This document shows, one piece after another, positions 14,945 to 19,066 of a DNA stretch of 19,066 bases; within the stretch, counting starts at the first letter, position 1, and each line of letters starts with the position of its first letter. A program made the translations under genes and the position numbers. The notes beneath the pieces are model-generated. The model was not told the origin of the DNA, ran no database searches, and saw nothing but the letters and a program-made list of their open reading frames with translations. Source of the DNA: an uncultured Oscillospiraceae bacterium (GTDB lineage: Bacteria > Bacillota > Clostridia > Oscillospirales > Oscillospiraceae); NCBI GenBank assembly GCA_900756575.1, contig CAAEKQ010000164.1, positions 1-19,066 of the forward strand, read 5' to 3'.

Positions 14945-17900
14945 TTGATCGATCCAAGAAAAATTACGCCGCTTCTCAGTAATATGACGGTGGACAGCAA
15001 GCTCGCCAAGGGGCCATCCGGCGATGTCTATGTGGTTTCCCGCCGCATTGATGGGAAGAAGCTGGCGCTGAAGCACATCTCCATTCCCACCAGCGACGCC
15101 GAGACCAAGGCGCTGATCTACGCCGGTGCAGTGAAGAACGAGACTGCGGCTCAGCGGTACTATACTGGCCAGGTCAAGGATCTCAAGAATGAGCTTCTGC
15201 TGCTCAACGGAGTCAAAAATGCCGCAAATCTGCTGAAATTCCGGGGTTATCAGGTGGATCAGAAGTATACTGGCGTTGGCTATGATATCTATCTGCTGTC
15301 CGACTTTTACCCCAGCCTTCCGGAGCACAAAAAATCTGCACCCCTGACCAAGCTTCAGGCCGTGAATCTGGCCATTGACCTGTGTTCTGCGCTGGAGCAG
15401 CTCAGAAGCGGCGGTCTCATCCATAAAGACGTGCAGCCCAACAACGTATTTTACGGCAGCGGCGGCCACTTTATGCTGGGTGACCTGGGGCTTGTCCAGA
15501 TTGCGGATCTGCCCTACAGTTCCATGCCCGATGCAATGATTACGCCCTATACCGCCCCCGAGGTTCGCTCCGGAGATGCGTTGCTGTCAGAGACCATGGA
15601 CATTTACAGCGTTGGCGTGATCCTCTACGAAGTCTATAATGGCGGCATGCTGCCCCTGGATGACAAGAATCAGCTGATTCAGAGTAAAAAAGAGCCTCTC
15701 GCTCCCCCGCAGTATGCGGATGTGGCCATGTCTGAGATCATTCTCAAGGCCTGTGCCCGCCGTCCGGAGGATCGCTATGCGTCTCCTTCCGATATGAAGC
15801 AGGCACTGGTGCTGTATATGCAGCGGAGCAATGTTTCAAATGAACTGCTGGTGCCCCCTCCGGTGGAGGAAAAGCCCGAACAGTCTCCCGACGACGCATC
15901 TGTGGATGTGGCCGAAATTGCTGCTACCATCGAAGCCGGACAGGCTGCCGAGCATCCCGCGCCGGAAGGTCAGGAATCCGAGAAAGAGGAAGCTGCCGCT
16001 GAAAACGCTCCCGAGGTCAAAGAAGTTCCTGCCGAGGAACCCCCGAAGCCCAAGGCCCCCAAGCGCGTAATTGGCGACGACGATCTGCTGATCCCCGACT
16101 GCGAGGACATGAGCGTTGAGACCTTTATGGCCTCTCTCCGCTCCGGAAACGGCCTTGAGGTGTTCAGCCTGGACGACCAGGGCAATATGTCCACGGTTCC
16201 CGGCTATGAGACCGAAGAAACCCTGCCGGATGATACCCAGTTTGTTGATTCCGCTGACAATCATTTCGCCGTGCTCCAGAAGCTGGGCGAAATTGACAGC
16301 GAAGATACCGAACCCAAGCCCGAGGCAGAAGAAGCCGCTCCCGAAGCGGATATCCTGACGGAGGATATTGATCTGGGAGATATGCCGCTGCTGCAGGATC
16401 CCCAGAAGAATGCTCCCGAGCTGGAATTCCAGCCCGAGGGCGTAGATGAGCCTAAGGAAGAACCGGAGGAGCCCCGTCCTGCTCCCCGCCACAGACATCA
16501 CCGCCGCAACGATGACATCAACACCTACGAAGGCGGCGCCGAGGAAACCGATGAGGACGAGGAAGATGAATCCGCCGGTATGGCAACCTGGAAAAAGGTA
16601 CTCATTACCGTCATTGTTCTGGCCGTTCTGGCCGGCGGCGGATTTGCAGCCTATATTCTGAAAACCGATACCGTCAGCAACATGAAGTCTCAGGTGCTGT
16701 CCTCCACTTCCGTCTCCATTACCGCAGACCGCAAGAACGACACCGCTATGGATGTAGTTGCTACCAATACCAGCGGCGAAGTGGTCACCCGAGTGCCCTT
16801 TGACGAGGCCGGTACCACAGTTACCGGTCTAAGCCCCAACACTACCTATTCCTTCACCATGTCCTCCACCGACGGCAAGCTGCTGCTGGGCAACAAGAAG
16901 GTCTCCGCAAAGACCCAGGAGATGACGAACATTACCGCCTTCTCCCCCACCGCGCTGGGCGCAGTCTCTGCGACTGTAGCTTTGGGCGGTACTGGAACGC
17001 AGCCGAACGCCTGGATCATTACCCTGACCTCCGATTCCGGTGAGAACCTCACCTTTACCGAAGATTCCATCCCCGAGGGCGGCATTGTGCTGGATGGTCT
17101 GACTCCCAACACCCACTATACCGCCACCGTCTCCACAGACACCGGCGATACCCTGGGCGGCATTACCACCTGCGAGTTCACCACCATGGATTACACGGTG
17201 CTGAGCAGCTTTGAGCAGTCCAGCATCACCACCGACAGCGTATCCCTGAAGTGGGACTTCTCCGGCACCGTTCCGGATAAATGGACAGTCACCTGTGAGG
17301 GCACCGATGGCAGCTCCACTTCTCAGGATGTCACCGGCACCGACTGCACCATTAGCGGCCTGACCTCCGGCGTCACCTATACCTTTACCCTCTCTACCCC
17401 GTCGCTGAAGGCCACCGATGCCGCAACGCTTTCCATCGGCATTCCTTCCGTTACGGTTTCCGGCGTTACCAGCAGTCTGGATGATGACGGAAACGTAGTG
17501 GTCAGCTGGGATTACACCGGCGACACCGATCCCAAAGAATGGCGCATCTCTTACGCCTATAACACCACCGATGGCTCCGAGGTTACGCCGACTACCGTCA
17601 CCTCCGATACCACCACCGCAACGCTCACTGGTCTGATCCCCGACACGGCTTATACCATTACCGTTGTGGGCGCAGACGACCTGAGCGTAGGCGGCGATGC
17701 ATCCACCACCTGCCAGACCGGCGACGCAGCACAGTTTGACAAGTACGGCTGCACGGATGTATCCATGGAGCTGTTCGTGAAGGAGGACAACCCGGATAAG
17801 CTGACCACGCCCTCCACCACCTTCACCACCTCCCAGCATATCTCCTTCATGGTCTATGCAAGCTATGACGCTTCCGAGGAGGACAAGACCGTGGCGACCA

Positions 17901-18094
17901 CGTATGTGGTGCGGGATTCCAGCGGCAATCCGTTCCTGGTCTACACCAGCAGCCGGACCTGGACCGGCTCCTGGACTAGAGCCCAGCATACCGGCGATAT
18001 GCCCAACCCCATCACCACCCCCGGTTCCTATACCCTGGAGGTTTACTTCGATGGTGCATTCATGGCCTCCGCCGATTTCACCGTCACCGAGTAA
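14945..18094 (+). CDS. Transmembrane Hanks-type kinase with FN3-like repeats
   Basis: A 1049-residue protein. The kinase domain (about 15-290) has the glycine loop (AKGPSGDVYVV), the ATP-anchoring Lys43 (LALKH), an alpha-C Glu in LKNELLLL, the catalytic loop HKDVQPNNVF (160-169) with Asp162, the metal-binding motif DLG (180-182) instead of DFG, and TAPEV. The HRD arginine is Lys and the catalytic-loop lysine is Gln, so activity may be altered. An acidic Pro/Glu-rich linker (about 300-545) leads to one membrane span (about 551-573). Outside lie four FN3-like repeats (about 580-950, each with a GLxPxTxYxxTV-type strand) and a further beta domain (about 960-1049). The start is placed at TTG 14945, seven bases after GGGAGG; earlier ATGs (14882, 14930) lack a binding site. 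Probably a receptor kinase sensing the envelope; it differs from PknB in having FN3 rather than PASTA repeats. Confidence 0.85.
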   Translation: MIDPRKITPLLSNMTVDSKLAKGPSGDVYVVSRRIDGKKLALKHISIPTSDAETKALIYAGAVKNETAAQRYYTGQVKDLKNELLLLNGVKNAANLLKFRGYQVDQKYTGVGYDIYLLSDFYPSLPEHKKSAPLTKLQAVNLAIDLCSALEQLRSGGLIHKDVQPNNVFYGSGGHFMLGDLGLVQIADLPYSSMPDAMITPYTAPEVRSGDALLSETMDIYSVGVILYEVYNGGMLPLDDKNQLIQSKKEPLAPPQYADVAMSEIILKACARRPEDRYASPSDMKQALVLYMQRSNVSNELLVPPPVEEKPEQSPDDASVDVAEIAATIEAGQAAEHPAPEGQESEKEEAAAENAPEVKEVPAEEPPKPKAPKRVIGDDDLLIPDCEDMSVETFMASLRSGNGLEVFSLDDQGNMSTVPGYETEETLPDDTQFVDSADNHFAVLQKLGEIDSEDTEPKPEAEEAAPEADILTEDIDLGDMPLLQDPQKNAPELEFQPEGVDEPKEEPEEPRPAPRHRHHRRNDDINTYEGGAEETDEDEEDESAGMATWKKVLITVIVLAVLAGGGFAAYILKTDTVSNMKSQVLSSTSVSITADRKNDTAMDVVATNTSGEVVTRVPFDEAGTTVTGLSPNTTYSFTMSSTDGKLLLGNKKVSAKTQEMTNITAFSPTALGAVSATVALGGTGTQPNAWIITLTSDSGENLTFTEDSIPEGGIVLDGLTPNTHYTATVSTDTGDTLGGITTCEFTTMDYTVLSSFEQSSITTDSVSLKWDFSGTVPDKWTVTCEGTDGSSTSQDVTGTDCTISGLTSGVTYTFTLSTPSLKATDAATLSIGIPSVTVSGVTSSLDDDGNVVVSWDYTGDTDPKEWRISYAYNTTDGSEVTPTTVTSDTTTATLTGLIPDTAYTITVVGADDLSVGGDASTTCQTGDAAQFDKYGCTDVSMELFVKEDNPDKLTTPSTTFTTSQHISFMVYASYDASEEDKTVATTYVVRDSSGNPFLVYTSSRTWTGSWTRAQHTGDMPNPITTPGSYTLEVYFDGAFMASADFTVTE

Positions 18095-18104
18095 TCATAA
18101 TCGC

Positions 18105-18149
18105 AAAAATCCCTGCCGCATGTTCACAGCCTGCGGCAGGGATTTCTTT
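18105..18149. terminator. Bidirectional terminator after the kinase gene
   Basis: AAATCCCTGCCGCA (18107-18120) is a perfect complement of TGCGGCAGGGATTT (18132-18145), with an 11-base loop, followed by CTTTG. The A-run on the left gives a T-tract on the - strand, so it can also end the convergent DUF1540 gene, whose stop is at 18152. Confidence 0.9.
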
Positions 18150-18151
18150 GT

Positions 18152-18322
18152 TTACTTCTTCTCGAAGCTCATGCAGTCGGTGCACTGATCCATGGTGGGG
18201 TTGGCCTCATGGGTGCCGACGTGGATCTGACTGAGAGAACAGTAGTTCTCGGTGTCGCAGTGATGGGCACACTGATTGACCGTACATGCGATTGCCTTGT
18301 TGGCGTTGCAGCTACAGCTCAT
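18152..18322 (-). CDS. DUF1540 cysteine-rich mini-protein
   Basis: A 56-residue protein, too short for common gene-calling cut-offs. Read on the - strand from ATG 18322 to TAA at 18152. It has eight cysteines (positions 3, 5, 13, 18, 22, 28, 47, 50) in the DUF1540 pattern: CTVNQCAHHCDTENYCSL, then IHVGTHEANPT and CTDCMSFEKK. This clostridial family of unknown function is expected to bind metal, probably zinc, through its cysteines. The binding site GGAGGA lies eight bases before the start. A weak candidate promoter (TTGCAT...CATACT, about 18350-18385, - strand) lies upstream. It is monocistronic and convergent with the kinase gene. Confidence 0.87.
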   Translation of the reverse strand: MSCSCNANKAIACTVNQCAHHCDTENYCSLSQIHVGTHEANPTMDQCTDCMSFEKK

Positions 18323-18399
18323 TTGAAAACTCCTCCTTCTTCGGTTGTAGGAGTAGTATGAGCAGGATGATGAAAAGTATGCAAGCTACCGCATTTCGG

Positions 18400-18428
18400 T
18401 TGCGTTGAGCGGAAGTATATGGTATATT
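18400..18428 (+). promoter_or_regulatory. Candidate promoter of the TnpB-like gene
   Basis: TTGCGT (18400-18405), a 17-base spacer and TATATT (18423-18428). A second TATAAT lies at 18438-18443 but without a good -35 box. The surrounding 18330-18460 stretch is AT-richer than the rest of the window and may hold the left end of an insertion element. Confidence 0.45.
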
Positions 18429-18464
18429 ATAAGAAGATATAATGATTGGAAAGGCGGGATACAA

Positions 18465-19066
18465 ATGCACTATGATCTTGTAAAACAATACGCAATGAAA
18501 TGCAGACTGTATCCAACCAAGGCACAAGCTCAGGCAATCGACGATGCACTACGCGGCGTACAGGTATTCCACAACTGTCTTGTTTATGATATGTGGCACA
18601 ACCATGTCAATGTTACCGAAAAACCGAAAAAGAATCAGGATGGCTCTTTCAGTACTGACTTGGTTCGCTTTCCAAACCTCACGGCAGCGCTACAAGCGGA
18701 CTATAAAAGGCAGCTGATAGCAGATCATCCAATCATAGCAAAGTGTCCGCAAGCTGCCTTAACCACCAACGTTGGATTGAAAGCTGATCTGAAAAAAGAG
18801 TTTGGGAAAAATCCAATAGAATTCCAAGATCCAACGTATTATAATGACCTTCATCCCAGGCGCTCCTATACATATCAGGAAACACTATCAAAGATACAGG
18901 TTGGAGAAAATCCTAATGTATTCCGCATGAATCTTACGATAATAGGTTCTGTTAAAGTTCGCGGTTGGAACCAGAAACTCCGCTTTGGAAATGAAAGCAC
19001 CGACTTTCTGGAATGGTCAAGCGCAAATCCTAAAACCAATATTACTATAACGATAAGCAAAGACGC
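18465..19066 (+). CDS. TnpB-like (OrfB, IS200/IS605 family) protein, 5' part
   Basis: The frame is open from ATG 18465 to the window end (200 complete codons), so the gene is cut at its 3' side. The N-terminus, YAMKCRLYPTKAQAQAIDDA (residues 9-28) followed by VFHNCLVYDMW, matches the helix-turn-helix start of OrfB/TnpB proteins (consensus like FRLYPTxEQ...NxxL). The next 150 residues are not a clear match to the usual TnpB beta-barrel, although PRRSYTY (about 134-140) and GSVKVRG are reminiscent of the SFTY and GxVKIxG segments. The RuvC nuclease part lies beyond the window, so activity cannot be judged. The base composition is much lower in GC than in the neighbours (20 of 60 bases in 18781-18840, against 36 of 60 in 17341-17400), a sign of horizontal acquisition. 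The binding site (GGCGGGA before the start) is weak. No TnpA gene is visible. Confidence 0.75.
   Translation, partial: MHYDLVKQYAMKCRLYPTKAQAQAIDDALRGVQVFHNCLVYDMWHNHVNVTEKPKKNQDGSFSTDLVRFPNLTAALQADYKRQLIADHPIIAKCPQAALTTNVGLKADLKKEFGKNPIEFQDPTYYNDLHPRRSYTYQETLSKIQVGENPNVFRMNLTIIGSVKVRGWNQKLRFGNESTDFLEWSSANPKTNITITISKD

Noticed and set aside
1..19066. CRISPR arrays, tRNA or rRNA genes and complete insertion sequences.
   Set aside because: No regularly spaced direct repeats, no cloverleaf and no paired element ends with target duplication were found by eye; the right-edge TnpB-like gene is the only mobile-type gene and is cut off.

Overview
The window looks like a piece of chromosome from an anaerobic, Gram-positive gut-type clostridium, most likely of the Oscillospiraceae/Ruminococcaceae. 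The evidence is fairly GC-rich coding DNA, AGGAGG-type ribosome binding sites, sigma-A promoters, a T-box leader, a DUF1540 mini-gene, a DUF1538/PII pair, and oxygen-sensitive molybdopterin/[4Fe-4S] enzymes. The species cannot be fixed from the sequence. Almost every gene is real and intact; only the two edge genes are cut by the window.

Left part (1-5264, all + strand): the 3' part of a DUF1538 membrane protein is followed one base later by a tandem PII-like protein, then a strong terminator. Next is a promoter with two nested dyads that drives an overlapping pair of half-ABC exporters. The pair forms a heterodimer with one degenerate ATP site (Asp for the catalytic Glu in one partner, FSQGQ for LSGGQ in the other). 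A bidirectional terminator separates it from the next operon.

Middle left (5273-8590, - strand): a TrpXYZ-type ABC importer (lipoprotein binding protein, permease, ATPase) transcribed from a perfect TTGACA-17-TATAAT promoter through a complete T-box leader. The probable specifier codon is TGG, so the transporter is probably induced by tryptophan starvation. A hairpin between the binding-protein gene and the permease gene would allow more binding protein than permease. A divergent gene for a small one-span membrane protein of unknown role follows (8772-9215, +).

Middle right (9273-12903, - strand): a two-gene operon for a molybdopterin enzyme of the pyrogallol:phloroglucinol transhydroxylase type. 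The large catalytic subunit has no N-terminal cluster and the small subunit is a multi-cluster ferredoxin with a C-terminal beta domain. This suggests metabolism of plant-polyphenol-derived phenols, but the substrate is not proven.

Right part (12978-18094): two divergent genes share a 242-bp control region. One encodes a zinc-ribbon/transmembrane/triple-Big2 protein (-), the other a very large transmembrane Hanks-type kinase with four FN3-like repeats and a variant catalytic loop (+). The shared layout (cytosolic sensor or enzyme, one membrane span, extracellular Ig/FN3 repeats) suggests a cell-envelope signalling pair. At the far right are a 56-residue cysteine-rich DUF1540 gene (-) and the start of an AT-rich TnpB-like (OrfB/IS605) gene (+) that runs off the window and looks acquired.
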